From contig JAFVHN010000047.1 in assembly GCA_017474515.1 (NCBI GenBank), positions 1-40,105 of the forward strand: a stretch of DNA of 40,105 nt, in the 5' to 3' direction. A model generated the notes under the pieces. That model was not told the DNA's origin, did not search any database, and saw only the letters and a program-made list of their open reading frames with translations. Positions 19,321-27,153 of this stretch are shown here, one piece after another (position 1 is the stretch's first letter; each line of letters opens with the position of its first letter). The DNA comes from Prevotella sp. (GTDB taxonomy: Bacteria > Bacteroidota > Bacteroidia > Bacteroidales > Bacteroidaceae). A program made the translations under genes and the position numbers.

Positions 19321-20592
19321 ATGGATTTTTACGATTTAGACCTTAACGACAACACCCTCGACGCGCTCGACGCGATGAACTTCACCACCTGCACGCCGGT
19401 TCAGGAGAAGTGCATCCCCGAAATACTCAACGGCCGCGACGTGCTCGGCGTGGCGCAGACAGGCACGGGAAAGACCGCCGCCTACCTGCTCCCCGTGCTC
19501 AGCATGCTCGACGACGGACAGTGCACATTCCCCGACGGCCGCACGGCGCTGTTCCCCCACGATGCCATCAACTGCGTCGTGATGAGCCCCACCCGCGAAC
19601 TGGCACAGCAGATAGACCAGGCCATGCAGGGCTTCGCCTACTACATGCCGGGCGTGAGCAGCATAGCCGTTTACGGCGGAAACGACGGCTCGCGCTACGA
19701 TCAGGAATACAAGGGACTGCAGCTCGGCGCCGACGTGGTGATAGCCACCCCCGGCCGTTTGAAAAGCCATATCAGCATGGGCAACGTGGACCTGGGGCGC
19801 ACCTCCTTCTTCATTCTCGACGAGGCAGACCGCATGCTCGACATGGGGTTCAGCGACGACATCCTGTCCATAGCACGCCTGCTGCCCCCAACCTGCCAGA
19901 CCATCATGTTTTCGGCCACCATGCCGGCAAAGATAGAACAGCTGGCCAAGACACTCCTCAAGGACCCCGCCATCGTGAAAATTGCCGTCAGCAAGCCCGT
20001 GGAAAAAATCCATCAGCAAGCCTATGTGTGCCACGAGACGCAAAAGACCAAAATCATACGCCACCTCTTCAAACTCGGCCAGTTGCGGCGCGTCATCATC
20101 TTCTCATGCAGCAAGCTCAAGGTGAAAGATATCACCCGCGAACTGCGGCAGATGAACATCAACGCCGACCAGATGCACTCCGACCTCTCGCAGCAGGAGC
20201 GCGACGACGTCATGTACCGCTTCAAGACAGGACAGGTGGATGTGCTCGTGGCCACCGACATCGTGGCACGCGGCATCGACATCGACGACATCGCCATCGT
20301 CATCAACTACGACGTGCCCCGCGACAGCGAAGACTACGTCCACCGCATAGGGCGCACTGCCAGGGCTGAGCGCGAGGGAAGGGCCATCACCCTCGTCAGG
20401 GGATGGGACATCACCTATTTCATGCAGATAGAAAACTTCCTCGGCTACACCGTGGAGAAAGTGCCACTGCCCAACGGTATGAACGGCCCCGAATACAAGG
20501 TCATGAACAAACGGGGCGGCCGCGCCGTCTTCCACAAACACGGGAAAAAAGACAACAAAAAGAGACAGGTGAAAAGGAAAAGTGAAAAATAA
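19321..20592 (+). CDS. DEAD-box ATP-dependent RNA helicase (RhlE/DeaD type)
   Basis: A 423-residue helicase with all motifs of the family: Q motif (FTTCTPVQEKCIPEIL), motif I AQTGTGKT, Ia PTRELAQQ, II DEAD (FILDEADRMLDMGF), III SATMP, V TDIVARGIDI and VI HRIGRTAR. It unwinds short RNA duplexes, with likely roles in ribosome assembly, RNA decay or cold adaptation. The C-terminus is a short Lys/Arg-rich tail (KKDNKKRQVKRKSEK), which fits RhlE-like proteins rather than those with an RRM-type domain. It is flanked on both sides by copies of the GC-rich repeat and probably forms its own unit. The exact subfamily is uncertain. Confidence 0.95.
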   Translation: MDFYDLDLNDNTLDALDAMNFTTCTPVQEKCIPEILNGRDVLGVAQTGTGKTAAYLLPVLSMLDDGQCTFPDGRTALFPHDAINCVVMSPTRELAQQIDQAMQGFAYYMPGVSSIAVYGGNDGSRYDQEYKGLQLGADVVIATPGRLKSHISMGNVDLGRTSFFILDEADRMLDMGFSDDILSIARLLPPTCQTIMFSATMPAKIEQLAKTLLKDPAIVKIAVSKPVEKIHQQAYVCHETQKTKIIRHLFKLGQLRRVIIFSCSKLKVKDITRELRQMNINADQMHSDLSQQERDDVMYRFKTGQVDVLVATDIVARGIDIDDIAIVINYDVPRDSEDYVHRIGRTARAEREGRAITLVRGWDITYFMQIENFLGYTVEKVPLPNGMNGPEYKVMNKRGGRAVFHKHGKKDNKKRQVKRKSEK

Positions 20593-20700
20593 AGCCCCCC
20601 TCTAATCCCCCCTTGGGGGGAAGATGTAGGCGGTTTTCTCTCCCCTCCTTACGGGAGGGGCCGGGGGTGGGGCCTCTCCTCATAATTCATAACTAAGAAT
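20593..20700 (+). repeat. GC-rich intergenic hairpin repeat, copy B
   Basis: Starts directly after the helicase stop. It shares with copy A the TCCCCCCTTGGGGGGA palindrome (20606-20621), the GGGGCCGGGGGTGGGG block and the AT-rich tail. It adds a second hairpin CCCCTCC-TTACG-GGAGGGG (20642-20660). The order and orientation of parts are the same as in copy A. Confidence 0.85.
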
Positions 20701-20756
20701 TCATATTTAAAAAACATTTAGCTCCTAAAAGTGAAAAGTTGAAAAAATTAAATACT

Positions 20757-21179
20757 ATGTCAACAAAAATAAGCATCTATCGGTTCCCGTCTATCGTTTA
20801 TTGTTTATTGTTTATTGTTTATTGTTTCCCCTTCGTCGCTTGTCATGAAAGCCTGGAAGACAGGGCAGAACGGACATGCAGGGAAGAAACCCACAGGAAC
20901 TGTCCTCAGCGCCTGGGCGGAGAAATGGTGATGGACAGCATCACCTTCGACCGCGCCACGCGCACCATCGTCCACCACGTCACCCTGAGCGGACACCTCG
21001 ACACCGTCACCACCGCCATGAAGACCTCCCTCGGCGCCAACATCCTCAAGGAGCTGCAGAACCAGACAGGCAATAAAATCTTCAAAGACGCCGCCATCAA
21101 CTTCCGATACACCTTCAACTCACAACGCAACGGCGACATCCTCTACGACTTCACATTCAAAAAAGAAGACTATTATTAA
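20757..21179 (+). CDS. Small predicted lipoprotein of unknown function
   Basis: About 140 residues. A hydrophobic stretch (IVYCLLFIVYCFPFVAC) ends in a plausible lipobox Cys, so the product is probably a lipoprotein of the envelope. The mature part contains two further Cys (RTCREETHRNC) and an alpha/beta-looking domain (MVMDSITFDRATRTIVHHVT, FKDAAINFRYTF, LYDFTFKKEDYY). I recall similar small lipoproteins in Prevotella and Bacteroides but no function. The hydrophobic stretch is encoded by four copies of a 7-bp repeat. I choose ATG 20757; a TTG at 20739 is an alternative. Confidence 0.75.
   Translation: MSTKISIYRFPSIVYCLLFIVYCFPFVACHESLEDRAERTCREETHRNCPQRLGGEMVMDSITFDRATRTIVHHVTLSGHLDTVTTAMKTSLGANILKELQNQTGNKIFKDAAINFRYTFNSQRNGDILYDFTFKKEDYY
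20796..20827 (+). repeat. 7-bp tandem repeat GTTTATT inside a signal peptide
   Basis: Four perfect copies of GTTTATT (20796-20823) plus a partial fifth (GTTT). They encode the core of the lipoprotein signal peptide. As 7 is not a multiple of 3, gain or loss of one copy would shift the reading frame. Confidence 0.95.
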
Positions 21180-21180
21180 G

Positions 21181-21304
21181 TGAAGAGTGAAAAGTGAAGA
21201 GTGAAGAATGCAGAAGGTATCGCGAGCGAATAGCGAGAACGAAGTGGCAATTTGCTGCCGCCATCGTTGTAGGTCTGGAAGGAAATTCTTCACTCTTCAC
21301 TTTT
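21181..21304. repeat. GTGAAGA-bordered intergenic repeat, copy A
   Basis: Tandem GTGAAGA units on the left and the reverse (TTCACTCTTCAC) on the right enclose a block with GAAGGTATCGCGAGCGA, AGCGAGAACGAAGTGGCAAT and TTGCTGCCGCCATCGTTGT. The same block recurs at 30649-30830. The segment fills the space between the small lipoprotein (+) and the DUF285 gene (-), which are convergent. Confidence 0.85.
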
Positions 21305-21305
21305 T

Positions 21306-24300
21306 TTATTTAACCACGACCTTTTTACCACCTTTGATGTAGAGCCCCTTCACTGCGGGCCGTCCGCTATGTTTGCGTCCATCCAAGGAGTACCACCCGT
21401 CATTGTCATTTGTAACTTCCAAATTCTCATTCACCCACGGAGCGTCGTCAATGCCCGTTGGAATGAGCGATTTGTCGGTGAAGTATCCCGGACGACTCGG
21501 GCCACCGTCGATGCGGGCGTAGAGCAAGCCGTCATGATTGTAGCTGTAGGTCGTGCCTTGCCCGCCTTTGAGCTTCGAGCAGTAACTGAACACGCCCGTA
21601 GAACCGCCGGTGCCCACACTCTTCGTGCTCCATCCTTCACCGGCATAGATGGTCCTCAGGTTTTTGCAGTCGGAGAACATATATGCGAAGCGGGTCACCT
21701 TGGAAGTGTTGAAATTCGTCAGGTCAAGCTTCTTCAAGTTGACGCAGCCAGAGAACATTCTTTCCATGTCTGTCACCTTGCTTGTGTTGAAATGGCTCAC
21801 GTCAAGGCTTTCCACGGAGAGGCCGTCGAACATCCATTTCATGTTAGTGACGTTGCCCGTGTCAAAGTTGCTCACGTCGAGACTTTTCAGGCTATGGCAA
21901 TTGTAAAACATATTGTCCATGCCCGTCACCAGACTCGTGTTGAAACCGCTCACGTCGAGCGACTCCAGCATCTTGCAGCCAGAGAACATATTCATCATTA
22001 TTGTCACCTTGCCCGTGTCGAAGTTGCTCACGTCGAGCGACACCAGCTTCTCGCAATACTCAAACATGTTGTTCATGTTCGTCACCTCACTCGTGTTAAG
22101 GAAACTCAAACCCTCGATGCTCTCAAGAAGCCTCATGCCGCTGAACCATGAATAGGTGGTAACGGGCCGCACAGTGGCAAACGAGCTGTCGAAGACCACC
22201 TTGGTGACATTGGCGCAGCTGTTGTTCCATTGGTCAGAGAGGCCAAACACCAGGACGTTCTCAGTCCCCTCCCAAACCGCTCTCTTGTCGTCGAACCAGA
22301 ACGTAAGGACGTTGTCCGCCATCACCACATAGGGCTCCCTGCCCTTGTTGGTGAGGTACCCCGGCTTGCTCGTTCCTTCATCGGCGCGGGCATAGGTCTT
22401 GTCGGTGTATGAGCTGTTGTAAGTGGTGCCCCTGCCGCCCTTCAGGTTCACGCAGTTGAGGAACATATTGGCAGACTTGGCCGAGGTCACGTTGCTCAAG
22501 TTCCAATTCTCGCCGCACCAGATGGTCACAAGATTGGAACAGCCGCGGAACATGTTGCCGGTGTTGGTCATGACGCCGGTGTCCCAGCTGCTCAGGTCAA
22601 GGCTATTCAGGCCCGAGCAGCCCTGGAACATGTTGTACACATTCGTCACCTTGCCCGTGTCCCAGCTGCTCACGTCAAGGCTGCCCAGTCTGCCGCAGCC
22701 GTAGAACATGTTGGCCATTGAAGTTACGTTCCGGGTGTTGAAACGAGTGGCGTCGAGGCTGCGCAGGTTGCAGCAGCCGGAGAACATGGCGGTCATGTTC
22801 GTCACGTTAATCGTATTCCACGAAGAGTCAATGGTAATGCTGACAAGCCCACTGCAACCATAGAACATATTGTTCATGTCTTGAACATTTCTGGTGGTGA
22901 AATCACTCAAGTCAAGACTGCTTAGGCCGCTGCAACCATAGAACATGCCGCTCATGTCCGTCACCTCGTCTGTTTCCAATGCACTCACGTCAAGGCTGCT
23001 CAGGCCGCCGCAACCATAAAACATGTTCTGCATGGATTGCACACGGTGGGTGTCGAAAAGGCCCAAGACGAGGCTGCCCAACCCGCTGCAATTATAGAAC
23101 ATCCAGGCCATCTTCGTTGTATGGAATGTATTGAAACTGCTTACGTCAAGGGCCGTCAGGCCCGAGCAGCCATGGAACATGCTGCCCATGTCCGTCACTT
23201 TATATGTGTTGAAACCGCTCACGTCGAGTTCGGTCAGCAGGCGGCAATCGGTAAACATGCTATTCATGTCAGTTACGTTCCCCGTGTCGAAACCGCTCAC
23301 GTCGAGTTCCGACAGCATGCCGCAACCATAGAACATGCTGTTCATGTTTGTCACCTCCGACGTGTTAAGATACTCTATGCCCACTATGGTGCTCAGGTAT
23401 GACGTATCTCCCAAGCCAGATGAAAACCATTTACAGGTGCTCTTGGGCCTTGCCGACAAAAACGACCGGTCGAAGACAACCCTGATGATGTCCGTGCGGT
23501 GGTCGGTGAACCAGCCAGGGGCTTCGTCGCCCGTGTTCAGCGTGTACTTCGTTCCCGCACGCGTGTCTTTGTTCCCATCGCGGTAAAAAGTAAGGACACC
23601 GTAATTATATCCGTTTACTTTGGTATAGACGGCGTATGTGGAAATGTTTAAGAATGTAAAATATCCGGGGCTGGAAGACCCGCCGTCAGGGCGGGCATAA
23701 GTCTGGTCAATGTTGTTCCTGTCGTATGTGGTGCCCATGCCTCCCACAAGTTTACGGCAATCCAGGAACATATGGTCTCCATTTAAAACACCGTCCGTAT
23801 TCCAGCCTTCTCCACAATAAATGGTTTCCAAAAAAAAGCATTGGGAAAACATTGTATACATGTTAGTCACTTTGTGAGTGTCCCAGGAGCTCAAGTCAAG
23901 AACTGTCAGATTACAGCAATACTCAAACATGCTGCCCATGAGCTCCACTTCGTGTGTGTCGAAGCCGCTGACATCAATTTCGTGAAGGGACCGGCAATTT
24001 TCGAACATGTACTGCATGTATTTCACCTTGGAAGTATTCAAATTGCTGATGCCTTCAATTGTTTTTAAATTAATCAACCGGCCAAACCAGTATGCGGTAC
24101 TTATAGGCCTCGCGTAAGAGAAGGAATCATCAAAAACGGCCTTGGTAATACTGGATTGATAACCAATCCATGCCGGATAATTAGTGAAGACAGTGGGCAA
24201 ATCATAAATCATTCCCGTTCCCAAGCGGGTTTCTCTCAGGTCATCGTAGTAGAATGTGAGGATGCCGTCTGTTTCATCTTCGGTAAACACGACGTAGGCT

Positions 24301-24371
24301 TCCCTTGCGGAAGCAGTGGCGGCGCACAGAAACAGCAGGGCCGCCATAAGGAGTAGTAATTTTGTCTTCAT
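21306..24371 (-). CDS. BspA-like surface protein with DUF285 repeats in three modules
   Basis: A 1021-residue secreted protein. Signal peptide MKTKLLLLMAALLFLCAATA (cleavage near ASA-R). The rest consists of 25-26-residue leucine-rich-like repeats of the DUF285 type, each with MFxxC and LxxLDVSxFDT. I count 23, in three modules of 4, 12 and 7 (about 24-243, 244-679, 680-970). Each module opens with an LTFYYDD-like stretch and a WF...LNTS motif, and closes with GGxGTTY...YAR.D.G...PGYFT. The C-terminus (GWYSLDGRK...GLYIKGGKKVVVK) resembles the short tail of many exported Prevotella proteins. BspA-family proteins can mediate adhesion; the target here is unknown. Internal similarity suggests growth by duplication. 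Confidence 0.9.
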   Translation of the reverse strand: MKTKLLLLMAALLFLCAATASAREAYVVFTEDETDGILTFYYDDLRETRLGTGMIYDLPTVFTNYPAWIGYQSSITKAVFDDSFSYARPISTAYWFGRLINLKTIEGISNLNTSKVKYMQYMFENCRSLHEIDVSGFDTHEVELMGSMFEYCCNLTVLDLSSWDTHKVTNMYTMFSQCFFLETIYCGEGWNTDGVLNGDHMFLDCRKLVGGMGTTYDRNNIDQTYARPDGGSSSPGYFTFLNISTYAVYTKVNGYNYGVLTFYRDGNKDTRAGTKYTLNTGDEAPGWFTDHRTDIIRVVFDRSFLSARPKSTCKWFSSGLGDTSYLSTIVGIEYLNTSEVTNMNSMFYGCGMLSELDVSGFDTGNVTDMNSMFTDCRLLTELDVSGFNTYKVTDMGSMFHGCSGLTALDVSSFNTFHTTKMAWMFYNCSGLGSLVLGLFDTHRVQSMQNMFYGCGGLSSLDVSALETDEVTDMSGMFYGCSGLSSLDLSDFTTRNVQDMNNMFYGCSGLVSITIDSSWNTINVTNMTAMFSGCCNLRSLDATRFNTRNVTSMANMFYGCGRLGSLDVSSWDTGKVTNVYNMFQGCSGLNSLDLSSWDTGVMTNTGNMFRGCSNLVTIWCGENWNLSNVTSAKSANMFLNCVNLKGGRGTTYNSSYTDKTYARADEGTSKPGYLTNKGREPYVVMADNVLTFWFDDKRAVWEGTENVLVFGLSDQWNNSCANVTKVVFDSSFATVRPVTTYSWFSGMRLLESIEGLSFLNTSEVTNMNNMFEYCEKLVSLDVSNFDTGKVTIMMNMFSGCKMLESLDVSGFNTSLVTGMDNMFYNCHSLKSLDVSNFDTGNVTNMKWMFDGLSVESLDVSHFNTSKVTDMERMFSGCVNLKKLDLTNFNTSKVTRFAYMFSDCKNLRTIYAGEGWSTKSVGTGGSTGVFSYCSKLKGGQGTTYSYNHDGLLYARIDGGPSRPGYFTDKSLIPTGIDDAPWVNENLEVTNDNDGWYSLDGRKHSGRPAVKGLYIKGGKKVVVK

Positions 24372-24420
24372 ATAGTTACAGTTTTAAGGGTTAATGACTT
24401 TGTGATAATGAAACTGTTGG

Positions 24421-24428
24421 CAAATATA
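24421..24428 (-). promoter_or_regulatory. Putative -7 box of the DUF285 gene
   Basis: The minus strand reads TATATTTG, 49 bp upstream of the start. No clear -33 box. From here to the repeat element at 24567 I see no gene. Confidence 0.45.
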
Positions 24429-24566
24429 CAAAATCTTTTTCAATTACGCATCAGTCATGTAAAGATTTTAAAAAAAAACTCTCCGACTTTGCTGGATTAA
24501 CAATTATCCCAAATTCAGTGGAACAGCAGAACCTTGAAAAACGGGTTTGTATATGGGTAAAAACAC

Positions 24567-24771
24567 ATGAAAAATCTTTACAAATTCACCTTTTCCGAGG
24601 CGCATTTGTAAGTCATTGACAATCAACACAATAAAAATAAAGGAAAGTTTGGCGGTAAATTGAGGGCCTTAAAGTGCCAATTCTCTCCCCGAAAAGTGCC
24701 AATTTGCCGCCCTCAATTTACCGCCAAACTATGTGATGAGCTGGAGAAGCGATGAAAAATCTTTACAATCC
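24567..24771 (+). repeat. Dispersed 205-bp palindromic element, copy 3 (variant)
   Basis: Same plan and spacing as the other copies but with a different sequence type. The terminal repeats are ATGAAAAATCTTTACAAATT and ATGAAAAATCTTTACAATCC, so TTGACA has become TTTACA at both ends. The core (24647-24729, 83 bp) has arms GTTTGGCGGTAAATTGAGGG and their perfect reverse complement. The small palindrome is TTGACAATCAA, again 20 bp before the core. The loop has two 22-bp repeats starting AAGTGCCAATT. It lies between the DUF285 gene and the ppiD terminator. Confidence 0.92.
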
Positions 24772-24788
24772 CCCTTAACTCCGCGGGC

Positions 24789-24824
24789 CAAAAAAAAGGG
24801 TGTGCGTTTGTATTGCGCACACCC
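24789..24824 (-). terminator. Terminator of ppiD
   Basis: Perfect 9-bp stem GGGTGTGCG (24798-24806) with CGCACACCC (24816-24824). Read on the minus strand it is followed by a run of eight T. It lies 28 bp after the ppiD stop. Confidence 0.9.
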
Positions 24825-24852
24825 AGTGTATAGGTTTGTTGTCTGTAAGGTC

Positions 24853-27003
24853 TTACATAAAGAGGTAGCGGTTGTCCTTGATTTCGGCGTTTAAAGAGAG
24901 CTCCTGCATGAAATTGTTGAGGCGCTGCTGCAGGCGCTGGCGTGCCTGTTTCTCGGTTTCTTTCTCGTCGAACTTTGCGCCTTCGCGCATTTTCTTCTCT
25001 TTCACGGTGAAGAGGAACACGCCGCCGTTGCCCTTTACGGGAGCCTTGCTGAACTGTCCGGCCTTGGTGCCTGCGATGGCGCCGCTCAGTGCGGGCTCGC
25101 TGCTGCCGGTGGCCTGCACGAAGACGGGTGCGGCAAAGGTAATCTGGCGCAGGGAGTCGGTGATCACGGCACCCTGCTGCTTGGCCTTCGACATGCTGTC
25201 AACGCCTTTTATCTTGGCAAGTATCTGCTCGGCTTTCTTGTCCTTGATGACCTCGTTTTTCACGTAGTTCTTCAGCTGCTCGTTCTGGAGGGTGGCGAAG
25301 CCTTTTTCGTTGATGTTGTCGCAGACCATGACAAAGAGGTGGTCGCTGTTGTCGCCGCACTCATAGAGCTGCGACACCTCGCCCTTCTTGCACTGGAAGA
25401 GCCAGCGCAGTGCCTCGCGGGTGCGGCTCACGCCTGCCACGTTGTGCTCGGTGGTGCGCACGCCGGGCTGTTCCTCCACCTTGTAGCCGTATTTCTCAGC
25501 GTTCTTCTGAAGGGCCTCGAGGTTGCGGTTTTCGCTTACGAACTGCGAGAATTTGTTATAGGCTGCGTTGTAGGTGTCCTTTGAGAAGTCGATGGGCTTC
25601 TTGATGACGGCAGCCGTATATTTTGTGGTGATGCCTTTCTTGCCGGTGACCTGCAGGATGAGCGTGGCGCCGGTGAGGTCGAGGCGCTTGAGGGCGTTCA
25701 CCTCGGCGGTGTTAAGGGTGATGAGGTAGTTGCGGGTGTCGGCGTCCATCGACGGTGCTTTCTGATACTGCTGGCTGGTGAGCCAGTTCTTCTCACCCGT
25801 CTGGCCGTATTTCTTGGCAATGGCCTCGAAGTCGGCGCCGCCCTGCAGGGCTGTGAAGATGCTGTCGGCGCGCTTGGCGGTCTCCTGGGCATCGGCGGCG
25901 GCCACGGTGATGGCGCGGAACTCGATGCTGTCGGGCAACTGCTGCTTGGCAATGAGCTTCATGACGTTGAGCGTGTTGTCGCGCTTGTTCTCAACAGGCT
26001 CGGAGGTGGCGCCCACGGCCATGGAGTCGAGCTTCAGGGCGATGTCGGAGGGGAAGGCGGAACGCGTCTGGGGAATGCCCAGCCAGGGCACTGTGGAGGC
26101 GCTCTTGCGGATGACCTCCTCGGGGTTCTCGGCCTCTGCGAGCTGTGCCTTCAGGTCTTTCACCTCTTTGTCGATGGCTGCGCGGTCGGCGTCGGAGGCT
26201 TCCACCTTCACGTCAACATATTTGATGTCGCGCGTTTCCTCCATCTGGCGGAAGCGGGGCTTCAGTTCGTTGTACTTGGCCTGCAGTTCGGCATCGGTCA
26301 CCTTCACGTCGTCGTCCTTGATGGCGGAATAGGGGAAGGAGGCGAGCTGTACCTCGCTTTCCTCGTTCTGTGCCTGGAAGAGGGCTTTTGCTGACACGGG
26401 GTTGGAGAGCATGCAGGAGGTGAGGAGTGCCTGGTACTTCTGGGCCAGAATCTGCTGGCGCAGGGTCTTCTCAATGAAGAGGGTGTAGTTGTACATGGGG
26501 CGGTACTGCTCGGCGGCCTGCGGGTTCTGCTTCACGGCTTTCTGATAGTCGTTTCTGAACTTGGTGAGCTGGTTGACGTCGAAGCGGCCGGTCTGCTGGT
26601 TGACGAAGGGCGTCTGCTGGAGCATGGGGTTGGTGCCCTGCACGAAGATGTCGTGCATTTCGTCGTCGGTGACGGTGATGCCCAGTTTCTTGGTCTCGGC
26701 CTCCATGATGGTGTTCTGCACCAGCTGGTTCCAGACCATGTCGCGCACCTGGCTCGACTCCTCGTCGGTGAGGTTTTCGCGTCCTTGAGTAATCTTGATG
26801 ACGTCGAGGTATTCATCGACGTTTTTCTGATACTCCTGATAATCGATTTTTTTACCTAACACTTCTCCGATTTGCTGGCGCGACTGATTCCTGATGGAAT
26901 CGCAACCGCGCACCAGTTCTTCGGCAATGAATGCAAAAAGGGCCAGGCCGATAACTCCTACGAGCACGGGGCCCCAGCTTCTGATTTTTCCAATTGCTGC
27001 CAT
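24853..27003 (-). CDS. ppiD: PpiD/SurA-like membrane-anchored peptidyl-prolyl isomerase
   Basis: A 716-residue periplasmic folding factor. One N-terminal membrane anchor (about 11-30, WGPVLVGVIGLALFAFIA) is followed by a SurA-N-like chaperone domain (about 35-170; GEVLGKKIDYQEYQKNVDEY). A long helical region comes next, then a parvulin-type rotamase-like segment (about 345-470; ALQGGADFEAIAKKYGQTGE). PpiD helps outer-membrane proteins fold after they leave the Sec translocon. Its neighbours upstream (CNNM protein, LptC, an outer-membrane protein) are also envelope genes. It has its own -7 box 100 bp upstream and a strong terminator. The rotamase part is weakly conserved, so catalytic activity is uncertain. 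Confidence 0.9.
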   Translation of the reverse strand: MAAIGKIRSWGPVLVGVIGLALFAFIAEELVRGCDSIRNQSRQQIGEVLGKKIDYQEYQKNVDEYLDVIKITQGRENLTDEESSQVRDMVWNQLVQNTIMEAETKKLGITVTDDEMHDIFVQGTNPMLQQTPFVNQQTGRFDVNQLTKFRNDYQKAVKQNPQAAEQYRPMYNYTLFIEKTLRQQILAQKYQALLTSCMLSNPVSAKALFQAQNEESEVQLASFPYSAIKDDDVKVTDAELQAKYNELKPRFRQMEETRDIKYVDVKVEASDADRAAIDKEVKDLKAQLAEAENPEEVIRKSASTVPWLGIPQTRSAFPSDIALKLDSMAVGATSEPVENKRDNTLNVMKLIAKQQLPDSIEFRAITVAAADAQETAKRADSIFTALQGGADFEAIAKKYGQTGEKNWLTSQQYQKAPSMDADTRNYLITLNTAEVNALKRLDLTGATLILQVTGKKGITTKYTAAVIKKPIDFSKDTYNAAYNKFSQFVSENRNLEALQKNAEKYGYKVEEQPGVRTTEHNVAGVSRTREALRWLFQCKKGEVSQLYECGDNSDHLFVMVCDNINEKGFATLQNEQLKNYVKNEVIKDKKAEQILAKIKGVDSMSKAKQQGAVITDSLRQITFAAPVFVQATGSSEPALSGAIAGTKAGQFSKAPVKGNGGVFLFTVKEKKMREGAKFDEKETEKQARQRLQQRLNNFMQELSLNAEIKDNRYLFM

Positions 27004-27104
27004 TTGTTTTTTTATTGTTTATTATGATGTTTTTTACTGCTTGCCGGTAGTGCCGAAAGAGCCTCCTGGAAGGCGCAAAACGGGCACATTCGCCTAAAAC
27101 GGCA

Positions 27105-27138
27105 CAAAATTACAAAAAAGCTGGTAAATAACGGCAAA
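27105..27138 (-). promoter_or_regulatory. Promoter of ppiD
   Basis: The minus strand has TTTG (27135-27138), 22 bp, then TAATTTTG (27105-27112). The spacing is slightly long, but both boxes match. Confidence 0.5.
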
Positions 27139-27153
27139 AAACTTGCAAAAAGT

